Assembly: GCA_018333075.1 (NCBI GenBank)
Contig: BORH01000004.1
Span: 369,302 to 433,301 of the forward strand
DNA: 64,000 nucleotides
Direction: 5' to 3'
Source: Heyndrickxia sporothermodurans
Lineage (GTDB): Bacteria > Bacillota > Bacilli > Bacillales > Bacillaceae_C
Made by a program: the position numbers and the translations under genes. This document shows, one piece after another, positions 20,316-29,178 of this stretch (within the stretch, counting starts at the first letter, position 1; the number at the start of each line of letters is the position of its first letter). The notes under the pieces are model-generated. The model saw only the letters and a list, made by a program, of their open reading frames with translations. It did not search any database and was not told the origin of the DNA.

Positions 20316-20397
20316 AATAGATTAATAAAGTATGAATGAGTAGATACGAATATTTACTAGAATTTGTTTGTAACATATTCAAATTTATTAATCTATT
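20316..20397. repeat. Inverted repeat in glucosaminidase leader, 13-bp perfect arms
   Basis: AATAGATTAATAA at 20316-20328 is the exact reverse complement of TTATTAATCTATT at 20385-20397. The arms enclose 56 bases. Directly after the right arm comes AAGGAGGCGGT (20403-20413), a perfect Shine-Dalgarno with no start codon in range. Confidence 0.6.
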
Positions 20398-20439
20398 AAT
20401 CTAAGGAGGCGGTAAAAGAGAAAAATAGAATAAAGTAAA

Positions 20440-20468
20440 AATAATTAATAAAATTTTTATTAATTATT
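20440..20468. repeat. 29-bp AT palindrome just upstream of glucosaminidase start
   Basis: Arms 20440-20453 and 20455-20468 are exact reverse complements (14 bp) around a single T. It ends 16 bases before the working ribosome site at 20485-20489. It could be a protein operator or an RNA hairpin affecting translation. Confidence 0.65.
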
Positions 20469-20495
20469 TTATTATTGAGGATGTGGAGGTTGAAA

Positions 20496-23246
20496 ATGAG
20501 AAAAATAGCTAAATTTTTGGTTGTATTATTATTTTTTAGTTTAAGTAGTCCCTTAGATTTATTAGCAATTACTGATGAAAATAATGCTATAAATCAAGAA
20601 CTAGATAATAGTATTGACCGAGATAGCTCTGGAAATGAAGATTTACAAGATAATCCTAATAAAGAATCCGAAAAACCAACAGATGTGGTGGAATCTGATA
20701 ATACAGATGAAGCCAATAATAATGATTTTCCAGAAGAAAACAAAGAAGTAGATAATCAAGAAAAAAAGAATGACGATGTACCAGAAACAGAAGATAAGAA
20801 GCCTTTACAAAAAGAACAAACTGATAATAAAGATACGATTGTAAACCCATCAGATAATGAATCAGTTGAAAAAAGTAGTGCTAAAGAAACTAGTGTTATA
20901 AAAAAATCTTTAGCAAATACTAAAACTACTATTAATACTAGTAAAACTAGTAAATTAGGACATATTCGAAATACTAGTGTTAAAATCTATAAAACTGTAG
21001 GAAACGAGTCTACAGCGTTCTTAGCGGGGAATACATATACAAACGCAGTTTACTATATTAAACAGCAGGCTGTATTAGGTAAACAAACGTATTATTTAAT
21101 TAGTACTCAACCTAGTAGCGATAAAGGTGTAGTAGGTTGGGTAAAGGCAGAAGATTTATCAACCCATCCACATGTAGGAGTAGATAAGAACCAAAAAACG
21201 TTTTATATAAAAGGAACAGGTAATGCTTACTCAAAAGCATGGGGTGGATCAAAGGATTTAGTATACGTGCTATCCTCTTATAAGAACCAAATATTTGATG
21301 TCCATCTAACTGAAAAAGTTGGAAACAACACATGGTATCGTGGGACATTAAAAGGAAAAACCGTTTGGATCCATGAAAGTTATTTGACGAAACCTAGTGA
21401 AAGTAAAACGAGTAAGTTAGGCCATATTCGTAGTTCAAATGTAAAAATATATAAACGTATAGGTGATGAGTCATCAGGAATCGTAGCTGGTAGTACTTAT
21501 ACGAATAAAGTGTATTATATAAAAAAGCAAGCGGTATTAGGTGATCGAACTTATTATTTAATAAGTAATGAACCAAGTAGTGAAAAAGGTGTAGTAGGTT
21601 GGGTGAAGGCAGAAGATTTATCAACCCATCCTCATGTAGGTGTAGATAAGAATAAAAAAACATTGGAAATAAAAGGAACAGGAAATGCGTATACGAAAGC
21701 GTGGGGTGGATCAAAGGATTTAGTATACGAGCTATCCTCTTTTAAGAATCAAACATTTGATGTTCATCTAACTGAGAAAGTTGGAAATAACACATGGTAC
21801 AGAGGAATATTAAAGGGAAAAACTGTATGGATTCATGAAAGTTATCTGACGAAACTTAGTGAAAGTAAAACGAGTATGTTAGGTCATATTCGTAGTTCAA
21901 ATGTAAAAATATATAAACGTATAGGTGATGAGTCATCAGGATTCCTAGCAGGTAGCACATATACGAATAGAGTATATTATATAAAAAAGCAAGCCGAATT
22001 AGGTAAACAGATCTATTATTTAATAAGTAACGAACCGAGCAGTGAAAAAGGTGTAGTAGGTTGGGTAAAGGCAGAAGATTTATCAACCCATCCTCATGTA
22101 GGTGTAGATAAGAACCAAAAAACATTTTATATTAAAGGAACGGGCAATGCATATACGAAGGCATGGGGAGGATCAAAAGATTTAGTATACGAACTATCCT
22201 CCTTTAACAATCAAAAATTTGCCGTTAATCTAACAGAAAAAGTTGGATCTAATATTTGGTATCGAGGGATTCTAAATGGAAAAACTGTTTGGATTCATTC
22301 ATCCTATTTATCTAGTAAACCATTACAATCTATAAATAAAACTTATACAAGTTATAATATAGGAATTAATCAAATGGTTACTATTCAAATGAAGGTAAAT
22401 CCACAAACAGATAAAAAATATAAGCTATGGATCCGTGAGGATGCTTTAAAAAATATTAGTAATGGTAAAGGAACTGTTAATGGTGACAATTGGAATTTAA
22501 GGAGAGGTCCTGGGACAAATTATGCGACCGGCGGGAAAGTGAATAATGGAACAGTACTTACTTTAAAGTCCAATTCAAAGGGTACGGATGGATATCTTTG
22601 GTATTATGTAATGGACACAACTGGGTGGACGACACCTGATCAAGCTGATGTTCAATACTATATTAATCCAGCTAATTTTACTAGTGACTTGAGAAGTCAA
22701 TTACAGTTTCTTAGGTTATCTAGCAGTGCCAATATTGATGTAAATGAGGTAAATACAAAGATTTTAAAGGGAAAAGGAATTTTAGCAGGCAAAGGAAGCT
22801 CTTTTGTTAAAGCAAGTAACAAACATGGGGTTAATGAAATATATTTAATATCTCATGCATTACTGGAAACAGGAAACGGAACATCTAAATTAGCGAATGG
22901 GATAAAATATAAAGATAAAACGGTTTATAATATGTTTGGAATTGGAGCAAAGGATTCTTGTCCTGAAGAGTGTGGAGCAAAATATGCTTATGATGCAGGC
23001 TGGTTTACTCCTGAAGATGCCATCATTGGAGGGGCAGCTTTCGTTGGTAATCAGTATGTGCAATCGGGGCAAAATACTTTATATAAAATGCGTTGGAACC
23101 CAGCTTTTGCAGTAGCAAATGGTTATGCATCCCATCAATATGCTTCAGATATTGGCTGGGCATACAAACAAACTTCAAGAATGTACGAAATATACAATTT
23201 ATTAGATAGTTATAGTATTACTTTAGATATACCGAAATATAATTAA
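20496..23246 (+). CDS. Secreted LytD-like glucosaminidase with GW/SH3-like wall-binding repeats
   Basis: Cell-surface peptidoglycan hydrolase of 916 residues. Residues 1-24 are a signal peptide (MRKIAKFLVVLLFF then LDLLA). About 25-140 is an acidic, Asn/Asp/Glu/Lys-rich spacer. Three 154-residue repeats (about 149-302, 303-456, 457-610) each carry two SH3-like/GW-type units, including 'GVVGWVKAEDL'. An SH3 unit with 'NLRRGPGTNYATGGKV' follows. The last 170 residues are an endo-beta-N-acetylglucosaminidase domain with the conserved Glu in 'HALLETGNGTS' and NMFGIGA. Start ATG 20496 has GGAGG six bases upstream; the open frame begins earlier at 20475. GW domains bind teichoic acids, which fits its place inside the teichoic acid island. 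Confidence 0.88.
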   Translation: MRKIAKFLVVLLFFSLSSPLDLLAITDENNAINQELDNSIDRDSSGNEDLQDNPNKESEKPTDVVESDNTDEANNNDFPEENKEVDNQEKKNDDVPETEDKKPLQKEQTDNKDTIVNPSDNESVEKSSAKETSVIKKSLANTKTTINTSKTSKLGHIRNTSVKIYKTVGNESTAFLAGNTYTNAVYYIKQQAVLGKQTYYLISTQPSSDKGVVGWVKAEDLSTHPHVGVDKNQKTFYIKGTGNAYSKAWGGSKDLVYVLSSYKNQIFDVHLTEKVGNNTWYRGTLKGKTVWIHESYLTKPSESKTSKLGHIRSSNVKIYKRIGDESSGIVAGSTYTNKVYYIKKQAVLGDRTYYLISNEPSSEKGVVGWVKAEDLSTHPHVGVDKNKKTLEIKGTGNAYTKAWGGSKDLVYELSSFKNQTFDVHLTEKVGNNTWYRGILKGKTVWIHESYLTKLSESKTSMLGHIRSSNVKIYKRIGDESSGFLAGSTYTNRVYYIKKQAELGKQIYYLISNEPSSEKGVVGWVKAEDLSTHPHVGVDKNQKTFYIKGTGNAYTKAWGGSKDLVYELSSFNNQKFAVNLTEKVGSNIWYRGILNGKTVWIHSSYLSSKPLQSINKTYTSYNIGINQMVTIQMKVNPQTDKKYKLWIREDALKNISNGKGTVNGDNWNLRRGPGTNYATGGKVNNGTVLTLKSNSKGTDGYLWYYVMDTTGWTTPDQADVQYYINPANFTSDLRSQLQFLRLSSSANIDVNEVNTKILKGKGILAGKGSSFVKASNKHGVNEIYLISHALLETGNGTSKLANGIKYKDKTVYNMFGIGAKDSCPEECGAKYAYDAGWFTPEDAIIGGAAFVGNQYVQSGQNTLYKMRWNPAFAVANGYASHQYASDIGWAYKQTSRMYEIYNLLDSYSITLDIPKYN
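20940..22325 (+). repeat. Three tandem 462-bp coding repeats
   Basis: AGTAAAAC starts recur at 20940, 21402 and 21864, exactly 462 bp (154 codons) apart. Long blocks, for example those around 21128, 21590 and 22051, are nearly identical at DNA level. Such arrays expand and contract by recombination, so copy number may differ between strains. Confidence 0.93.
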
Positions 23247-23252
23247 CATTTT

Positions 23253-23297
23253 ACACCTTGATCCATAGAAATTATCTATGAAATCAAGGTGTTTTTT
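23253..23297 (+). terminator. Terminator after the glucosaminidase gene
   Basis: ACACCTTGAT (23253-23262) pairs with ATCAAGGTGT (23283-23292); an inner CATAG/CTATG stem caps it; six T follow. Confidence 0.9.
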
Positions 23298-23419
23298 ATT
23301 AAAAGTGCGACAACCTAAAAAAATTTATTATTTTGTCAATTATAATTTAGTTTTCGAAAGTGAAAACTCACGAATTTTATGACAAAAATATTAAAACTTT
23401 GACATATTTTGATATCCCG

Positions 23420-23448
23420 TTGAAATTTTCTTGAATAAAATTTATAAT
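23420..23448 (+). promoter_or_regulatory. Sigma-A promoter of tagD (first copy)
   Basis: TTGAAA at 23420-23425, 17-bp spacer, TATAAT at 23443-23448. Predicted leader is about 90 nt. It is the best vegetative promoter in the island. Confidence 0.75.
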
Positions 23449-23546
23449 GAAATTTGTATTATTTATTTCATACAACTAAATGAATTAATATGAAATATAA
23501 CTCTACTAAATAACTTTTCTATATTGAAAAGAGAGGAGTAGGCTCG

Positions 23547-23945
23547 GTGAAGAAAGTAATTACTTACGGAACATTTGATTTATTGCATTGGGGACATATT
23601 AATCTTTTAAAAAGAGCAAAGGAATTAGGGGATTACTTAGTAGTAGCTATTTCTTCTGATGATTTTAATGAAATTAAGAATAAAAAAGCTTATCATAGTT
23701 ATGAAAATAGAAAAATGATTTTAGAAGCTATTCGTTATGTTGATGAAGTGATCCCAGAGAATTCTTGGGACCAAAAAGTTACAGATGTTCAAGATCACAA
23801 TATTGATATTTTTGTGATGGGTGATGATTGGAAAGGGAAATTTGACTTTTTAAAGGATCATTGTGAAGTTATTTATTTGCCAAGAACAATCGGTATTTCA
23901 ACCACTCAAATTAAAAAGGATTTATTTAATGTTCAAAATGGGTAA
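23547..23945 (+). CDS. tagD: Glycerol-3-phosphate cytidylyltransferase TagD (first copy)
   Basis: Makes CDP-glycerol from CTP and sn-glycerol 3-phosphate, the donor for every glycerophosphotransferase here. 132 residues with the nucleotidyltransferase motifs GTFDLLHWGH (HxGH) and, near the C-terminus, RTIGISTT. Classical TagD has RTEGISTT, so the Glu is replaced by Ile in both copies. It starts at GTG 23547 behind GAGGAG. It has its own sigma-A promoter and is followed by a hairpin, so it is probably a single-gene unit. A second, very similar copy lies at 25348. Confidence 0.92.
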   Translation: MKKVITYGTFDLLHWGHINLLKRAKELGDYLVVAISSDDFNEIKNKKAYHSYENRKMILEAIRYVDEVIPENSWDQKVTDVQDHNIDIFVMGDDWKGKFDFLKDHCEVIYLPRTIGISTTQIKKDLFNVQNG

Positions 23946-23970
23946 CATCTGGAATATATAGAACCATTTG

Positions 23971-23995
23971 GAAGGATCATAGGTCCTTCTTTTTT
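23971..23995 (+). terminator. Terminator after tagD (first copy)
   Basis: GAAGGA (23971-23976) pairs with TCCTTC (23984-23989), followed by six T. Confidence 0.75.
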
Positions 23996-24057
23996 AATTT
24001 GTAAATTCTAACATATACCTTGAAAACAAGGTTATCATAAGAAATATATTATATTGT

Positions 24058-24086
24058 TTGACAATAAAAAAAGATTAGGATATGTA
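24058..24086 (+). promoter_or_regulatory. Sigma-A-like promoter abutting the tagB start
   Basis: TTGACA at 24058-24063, 17-bp spacer, TATGTA at 24081-24086. Initiation six to seven bases downstream would fall on the ATG codons at 24092/24095. Confidence 0.45.
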
Positions 24087-24091
24087 GGAAA

Positions 24092-25276
24092 ATGATGAGA
24101 AATATAATCATAATGTTTTATTTAGTGTTTTTTAAAATGTTTTATTATTTCTTTAGTTTGTTCCCTCTAAAGAAAAAGGTAACATTTGTAACATCCTTTG
24201 GTGATAACTGTATATATTTATATGAAGAAATGGAAAAGAAACAGGTACATCTCAAACCGATATTTTTATATAAAAAGTCATGTGAAAATAATATAAAAAA
24301 CTTAAAGAATGTAGAAACGATTAAATTCGAAACATTAAATATAATTAGTGAAATTAAGTCAATTTATCATATTGCAACATCAGAATTTATTGTAGTGGAT
24401 AATTATTTTGGTTTTTTGGCTGCGATACATTTCAGAGAAAATGTTGAATGTATACAGCTTTGGCATGCAGCAGGAGCTTTTAAGAAATTTGGATTTCAAG
24501 ATCAATCCTTTCATAAAAGATCTGCCATTGACCAAAAAAGGTTTTCAAAAGTATATAAACAATTCCATAAAATCGTTGTTGGTTCTGATAATATGGCAAA
24601 TATATTTAAGAAAACTTTTAACGTAACTGAAACAAATATATTACCTACAGGAATTCCTCGGACAGATTTGTTTTTTGATGAAAAGAGAAAAAAGCAAATA
24701 ATTGAGACGTTATATGAAAATAATCGATTACTTCAGAATAAGAAAGTAATCATGTATGCACCGACATTTAGAGATAATGAGCTCAATCAATTTGAGCTAC
24801 ATTTGAATTTAAAATTAATGCATCAATTTTTAGGTGATGAGTATGTCATCCTATTGAGAGTTCATCCTGCAATAAAAAATAAAAAGGATGTCGAAAATGA
24901 CTATCCTAATTTTGTTTTTGATTATTCTTCGTATAAAGATGTCAATGAATTACTTTTCATTACCGATATATTAATTACAGATTATTCTTCTATTCCTTTT
25001 GAATTTGCTCTTTTGAACAGACCAATTATTTTCTTTGCATATGATGTGGAAAAGTATAAAAAAGAAAGAGGGCTATGGGATGAATTTGAAACAATGATCC
25101 CGGGTCCAATTGTAACTTCAACAGAAGAAGTTATTTCTATTGTCCAAAATGAGGATTTTGATTTTCAGCTAATTTCGAAGTTTTCTTTGGAATGGAATCA
25201 ATATTCGCAAGGCTATTCTAGTAAAGGGTTAATGGACTATATTTTAAAACGAGATTATGTGAAGAATGTAATGTGA
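24092..25276 (+). CDS. tagB: TagB-like teichoic acid primase (CDP-glycerol glycerophosphotransferase)
   Basis: Peripheral membrane enzyme that adds the first glycerol phosphate to the lipid-linked ManNAc-GlcNAc disaccharide. 394 residues, close to B. subtilis TagB. A hydrophobic N-terminal stretch (residues 5-27) may anchor it. Motifs: LWHAAGAFKKFG (the HAAGA variant typical of TagB rather than the HGTP of TagF), LLRVHPAI and TDYSSIPFEF. It lies between two tagD copies. ATG 24092 is followed at once by a second ATG; AGGA lies just upstream. Role follows family motif; I see no tagA or tagO in the window. Confidence 0.85.
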   Translation: MMRNIIIMFYLVFFKMFYYFFSLFPLKKKVTFVTSFGDNCIYLYEEMEKKQVHLKPIFLYKKSCENNIKNLKNVETIKFETLNIISEIKSIYHIATSEFIVVDNYFGFLAAIHFRENVECIQLWHAAGAFKKFGFQDQSFHKRSAIDQKRFSKVYKQFHKIVVGSDNMANIFKKTFNVTETNILPTGIPRTDLFFDEKRKKQIIETLYENNRLLQNKKVIMYAPTFRDNELNQFELHLNLKLMHQFLGDEYVILLRVHPAIKNKKDVENDYPNFVFDYSSYKDVNELLFITDILITDYSSIPFEFALLNRPIIFFAYDVEKYKKERGLWDEFETMIPGPIVTSTEEVISIVQNEDFDFQLISKFSLEWNQYSQGYSSKGLMDYILKRDYVKNVM

Positions 25277-25347
25277 ATGATAAATTCTCGAATGACAAAT
25301 ATTAAGTAATAAAATCTCCTTAAAAAGTGAAAAGGAGTGAACTTGTA

Positions 25348-25734
25348 ATGAAGAAGGTAATAACATACGGGACCTTTGATCTACTTCATTGGGGACACAT
25401 AAATTTATTAAAACGAGCCAAAGAACATGGTGATTATTTAATTGTTGGTCTCTCTACTGATGAATTTAATGATAAAAAGAACAAACAGGCTTATCATACT
25501 TTTGAAAATAGAAAAATGATTTTGGAATCGATACGATATGTAGATCAAGTAATCCCTGAAAATACATGGGAACAAAAAGAAAATGATGTGTTAAAATATA
25601 ATATTGATATATTTGTTATGGGTGATGATTGGAAAGGGAAATTTGATTTCCTAAAAGATTATTGTGAAGTAGTATATTTACCTCGTACAATAGGTATTTC
25701 TACTTCTAAAATAAAAAAGGATTTACTTCATTAA
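25348..25734 (+). CDS. tagD: Glycerol-3-phosphate cytidylyltransferase TagD (second copy)
   Basis: 128-residue CDP-glycerol-forming enzyme, near-identical in length and motifs to the copy at 23547: GTFDLLHWGH and RTIGISTS. Start ATG 25348 follows AAAGGAG at 25330-25336; the open frame runs back to GTG 25327 without need. It sits 71 bp after tagB and 55 bp before tagF with no terminator between, so tagB-tagD-tagF look co-transcribed. The sequence differences from the first copy are scattered, pointing to an older duplication or separate acquisition. Confidence 0.92.
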   Translation: MKKVITYGTFDLLHWGHINLLKRAKEHGDYLIVGLSTDEFNDKKNKQAYHTFENRKMILESIRYVDQVIPENTWEQKENDVLKYNIDIFVMGDDWKGKFDFLKDYCEVVYLPRTIGISTSKIKKDLLH

Positions 25735-25789
25735 CTTCAGTATGGATTGATAAATAAGATTTTTCATAAGCTAGAGGAGAGATTTACCA

Positions 25790-28036
25790 TTGGCAACAAA
25801 AAAACTCGTGAAAAAGTGTAAAGTTGAACATCTAAAATATAATCAAGATGATCTAAGTTTGAGTATTAGCTATATTTTAAAGGATACTTCTAATGTTTGT
25901 GAACCGATAAGCTTGTTATGTATGGAAAGGCAGACAGAAAGAGAAATTTCGTTTCCATTAACGATACATGGAGTAGAAGAGGAAAAACATATCGTATCTA
26001 CTACAATTCAAAAACAGCAGCTTCAATACTTTTTGAGTAATGGAGAGTACTGGGATTTTTATTTAAAAATGTTTATTGAAAATGAAAGTCCTGAAGAGGA
26101 TGAAGAAGAAGAAGATCAAATTTTTGTTGAAACTGAAAATAGTGATGAATCTGATAATGATGATGAGTCTGAAAATGAGGTTGAAGCTGAAAACGAAGAC
26201 GAATATAAACTATATCGGATTAAATGTCCAATTGATCATGTAGAATTATTATTTTATTCTGATGAAGAAGTGGGTAAAATGTTGATTCCTTATCCAACGA
26301 ACAAAGGGAATTTTTCATTTAAAGTTAGAGATTATTCATTTATTACAAAGGTTGAAGATGCATCTATAACTAAAAATGGATTACTGTCTATTAAAGGTTA
26401 TGCTTATCATCCGATTTATGATAAAAACATAGAAATTATTAAGAAACAACTAATTATACAAGATGCGGAAGAATTAATTGTTGAAAAATTTGATGTTCTA
26501 ACTGAAAATAGATCAGATTTGCAAAATACATTTGGTCATCACGAACACATTATTCAAGCTTCAGGCTTTTATGCTGAAAAAAATATTTTCCCCCTTGTAG
26601 AGCAAGTAGATGAAAAAATAAAGCTTAAGGCGTATATGGAAATAAGTTTTATGGACAATGGGGAATTAATAACTGTTCAAAGCTTACCACTTAAGTTTTT
26701 TAGTTTTAACAAAATGTATACTCCTCTAAAAAGAATATTTAAGACAAGCATTAAAAAGAAGAAGGTACGTTTAACACGAACTAAAAAAGCAAAATCACTA
26801 TTAATTAGTATTAGTGATTATCACTTTAAAACAGAATTGAAAAGCAAAGTGAAAAGAAAAATTAATAAATTGAAAAAAAGTCCTTTAACAAAAAAATTAT
26901 ATAAGAAAGTATTTAAATTTGTTGGCATGCTTCCTGCTAAGAAAAATCAAGTTATTTTTGAAGCTTTTTTAGGAAAACAATATAGCTGTAATCCACGTGC
27001 TATTTATGAATATATAAAAGAGAATCATCCCGAATATAAATTAATTTGGAGTGTAGATAAAAGGTTTACTCATAATTTTGATAATAAAGATGTTATTTAT
27101 GTTAGACGTTTTTCGATAAAGTGGTTATTTGCAATGGCACGTGCCCAATACTGGGTTTCAAATAGTCGTCTGCCATTATGGATTCCAAAACCTAAGCATA
27201 CGACTTATTTACAAACATGGCATGGTACGCCTTTAAAGAAATTAGCAGCTGATATGGATGAAGTTCATATGCCTGGAACAACTACATCAAAATACAAGCG
27301 AAATTTTATTAAAGAGGCGAGTAATTGGGATTATTTGATTTCTCCAAATGCCTATTCGACGGAAATCTTTAGAAGAGCCTTTATGTTTGAAAAAGATATG
27401 ATTGAATCAGGATATCCGAGAAATGATTATTTGAATAAATGTAATAATCCAAGTACTATAAGGGATTTAAAAGACAAATTTGGTATTCCGAATGATAAAA
27501 AAGTCGTTTTATATGCACCTACTTGGCGTGACAATCAATTTTATGCAAAAGGAAAGTATAAATTTGATCTTGAGTTAGACCTACATTTATTGAGAGAGAA
27601 ACTTGGAAATGACTATGTAGTCATTTTAAGAATGCATTATTTAGTAGCTGAAAATTTAGATCTGTCAGCATTCGAAAATTTTGCTTATGATTTTTCAAAT
27701 CATGCAGATATTAATGAACTATATATAATAGCGGATATATTAATTACAGACTATTCTTCTGTATTTTTTGATTATGGAAATTTGAAACGACCAATGCTTT
27801 TCTTTGTATACGATATTGAATCCTATCGCGATAATTTGAGAGGTTTCTATTTTGATTTTGAAGAACAAGCCCCAGGTCCATTACTTAAAACAACAGAAGA
27901 AATTATTGAAAATATTAAGAGTTTAGAGGCAAACGGATTTAAACTTCCTTCTTCTTTCCAACCATTTTATAATAAGTTTTGTTATTTGGAGGATGGAGAT
28001 GCTTCTAAACGAGTGGTCGAACGGGTGTTTAAATAA
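25790..28036 (+). CDS. tagF: Poly(glycerol phosphate) polymerase TagF
   Basis: Membrane-associated CDP-glycerol polymerase extending the wall teichoic acid chain. 748 residues, the length of B. subtilis TagF. The N-terminal half is a non-catalytic region holding a very acidic stretch at about residues 97-138 (EEDEEEEDQ and further D/E/S/N). It is followed by a basic, membrane-binding segment near 300-370 (KKKKVRLTRTKKAK). The C-terminal catalytic domain has TWHGTPLKKLA, LRMHYLV and TDYSSVFFDYG. It starts at TTG 25790 behind AGAGGAGAG. The acidic stretch is unusual and may be species-specific. Confidence 0.9.
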   Translation: MATKKLVKKCKVEHLKYNQDDLSLSISYILKDTSNVCEPISLLCMERQTEREISFPLTIHGVEEEKHIVSTTIQKQQLQYFLSNGEYWDFYLKMFIENESPEEDEEEEDQIFVETENSDESDNDDESENEVEAENEDEYKLYRIKCPIDHVELLFYSDEEVGKMLIPYPTNKGNFSFKVRDYSFITKVEDASITKNGLLSIKGYAYHPIYDKNIEIIKKQLIIQDAEELIVEKFDVLTENRSDLQNTFGHHEHIIQASGFYAEKNIFPLVEQVDEKIKLKAYMEISFMDNGELITVQSLPLKFFSFNKMYTPLKRIFKTSIKKKKVRLTRTKKAKSLLISISDYHFKTELKSKVKRKINKLKKSPLTKKLYKKVFKFVGMLPAKKNQVIFEAFLGKQYSCNPRAIYEYIKENHPEYKLIWSVDKRFTHNFDNKDVIYVRRFSIKWLFAMARAQYWVSNSRLPLWIPKPKHTTYLQTWHGTPLKKLAADMDEVHMPGTTTSKYKRNFIKEASNWDYLISPNAYSTEIFRRAFMFEKDMIESGYPRNDYLNKCNNPSTIRDLKDKFGIPNDKKVVLYAPTWRDNQFYAKGKYKFDLELDLHLLREKLGNDYVVILRMHYLVAENLDLSAFENFAYDFSNHADINELYIIADILITDYSSVFFDYGNLKRPMLFFVYDIESYRDNLRGFYFDFEEQAPGPLLKTTEEIIENIKSLEANGFKLPSSFQPFYNKFCYLEDGDASKRVVERVFK

Positions 28037-28070
28037 CAGTAACAATTGAAGAAGAGCAAGTTAGAATTTT

Positions 28071-28124
28071 AAAACCTCCTGTAGTAAGAAGAAACAATTT
28101 CTTTCTACTATAGGTGGTTTTGTT
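28071..28124 (+). terminator. Probable terminator after tagF
   Basis: Long imperfect hairpin: AAAACCTCCTGTAGTAAGAAG (28071-28091) pairs with the segment 28101-28122 with a few mismatches, ending in TTTTG. The T tract is short, so efficiency is uncertain. Confidence 0.6.
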
Positions 28125-28601
28125 GTGAGAAAATCGAAGTTACATTATCATCAGACCTGTATAATAGGACTTTGGTTTAAATTTTTTATTTAATAATATT
28201 AAGTTGAACACTAATTTTTGTTAAAGGAATTCTCTATTTTTGGAATTTTTTATTGCAGGAATTAGAAAAAACAAATAAGAGGTTAGGTTTGTAGCGGAGT
28301 TCACATTAAATAATGGATGGCTACATTTTTATGGACTTATGGGATACTTACTATTTACATAGAGAAAATTTAAAAGTATTTGTTATGATGTTAAATCTTG
28401 ATTCCAATATGGATAAAATTATTAAGAATAACATAGATAATTATTTAATAACTTTTTTGAAAATGGTAAAATTGAACTATATGATTTTTGATTTTAAATA
28501 AAATGTTGGTTGAGATATTTTATGATAATTATCATTTTTACATTATATTTTACATCAATGGTAACCTTTAGACAAAATAACTTATAAATTTTAATAAGTT
28601 G

Positions 28602-28610
28602 TGATATAAT
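28602..28610 (+). promoter_or_regulatory. Extended -10 element in gene-free region
   Basis: TGATATAAT, the same nine bases as at 17903-17911 before the TagE-like gene. It has no clear -35. An inverted repeat lies directly upstream. No coding gene follows for about 900 bp. Confidence 0.35.
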
Positions 28611-29178
28611 TTTTTAGGATATTTTAACAGTATCAATAGTACTGTATTTTTTAATAGAGCAAATAATTTTATTTAAGGTTTTTTAGTAAGTTTCTCATAC
28701 CAAAGGATAAGTTAAGACCTTTTAATATATAGGTTCTAATTGATATCAAGATGTGAATAATTTTACTTTTTATTTAATTTAATTTTTAAAAAATCTAAAC
28801 TATTAATACCAAACAAGGTCGGACGAAATAATAATTTATTTCTAGTAAGATCTTTAGTTTATAAAAAGTGATATATAAGTATATTAAAGAGTGTAGTATA
28901 TGCCTATAAATTTTATCTACTATATATGTAAAAACGTTGAAACTGTTTTATTGTGAAAAATTCAAAGGCGTATATTTCTATTAATTTTTTTGTTTAACTT
29001 AAGAAATCAATAGTTTGTTTGTACTACGAGCTTATCTTTAAATTTATAATGATTTATTGTACATAAATTTAGTAATACCAATTATATATAAGAACTCACA
29101 ATTAAAACTTATAATCATTTATTCATGGGAATTTTATAGTTTCATTTATCAATTAAGATATTCAACCTGATTTGAAAA

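Noticed and set aside
20403-20413. GGCGGTAA as an ops/JUMPstart-type antitermination element
   Set aside because: Only a partial match, and those elements belong to proteobacterial RfaH systems; the sequence is better read as an orphan Shine-Dalgarno.
21112-22125. Several minus-strand frames over the glucosaminidase repeats
   Set aside because: They repeat with the 462-bp unit and arise from the coding bias of the plus strand; none has a ribosome site.
20940-22325. Tandem repeats as a CRISPR array
   Set aside because: The unit is 462 bp and coding throughout, with no spacers; no cas genes are present in the window.
28313-28501. 62-codon frame as a real gene
   Set aside because: No ribosome site, composition like the surrounding noncoding DNA and no recognisable product; kept only as a possible remnant.
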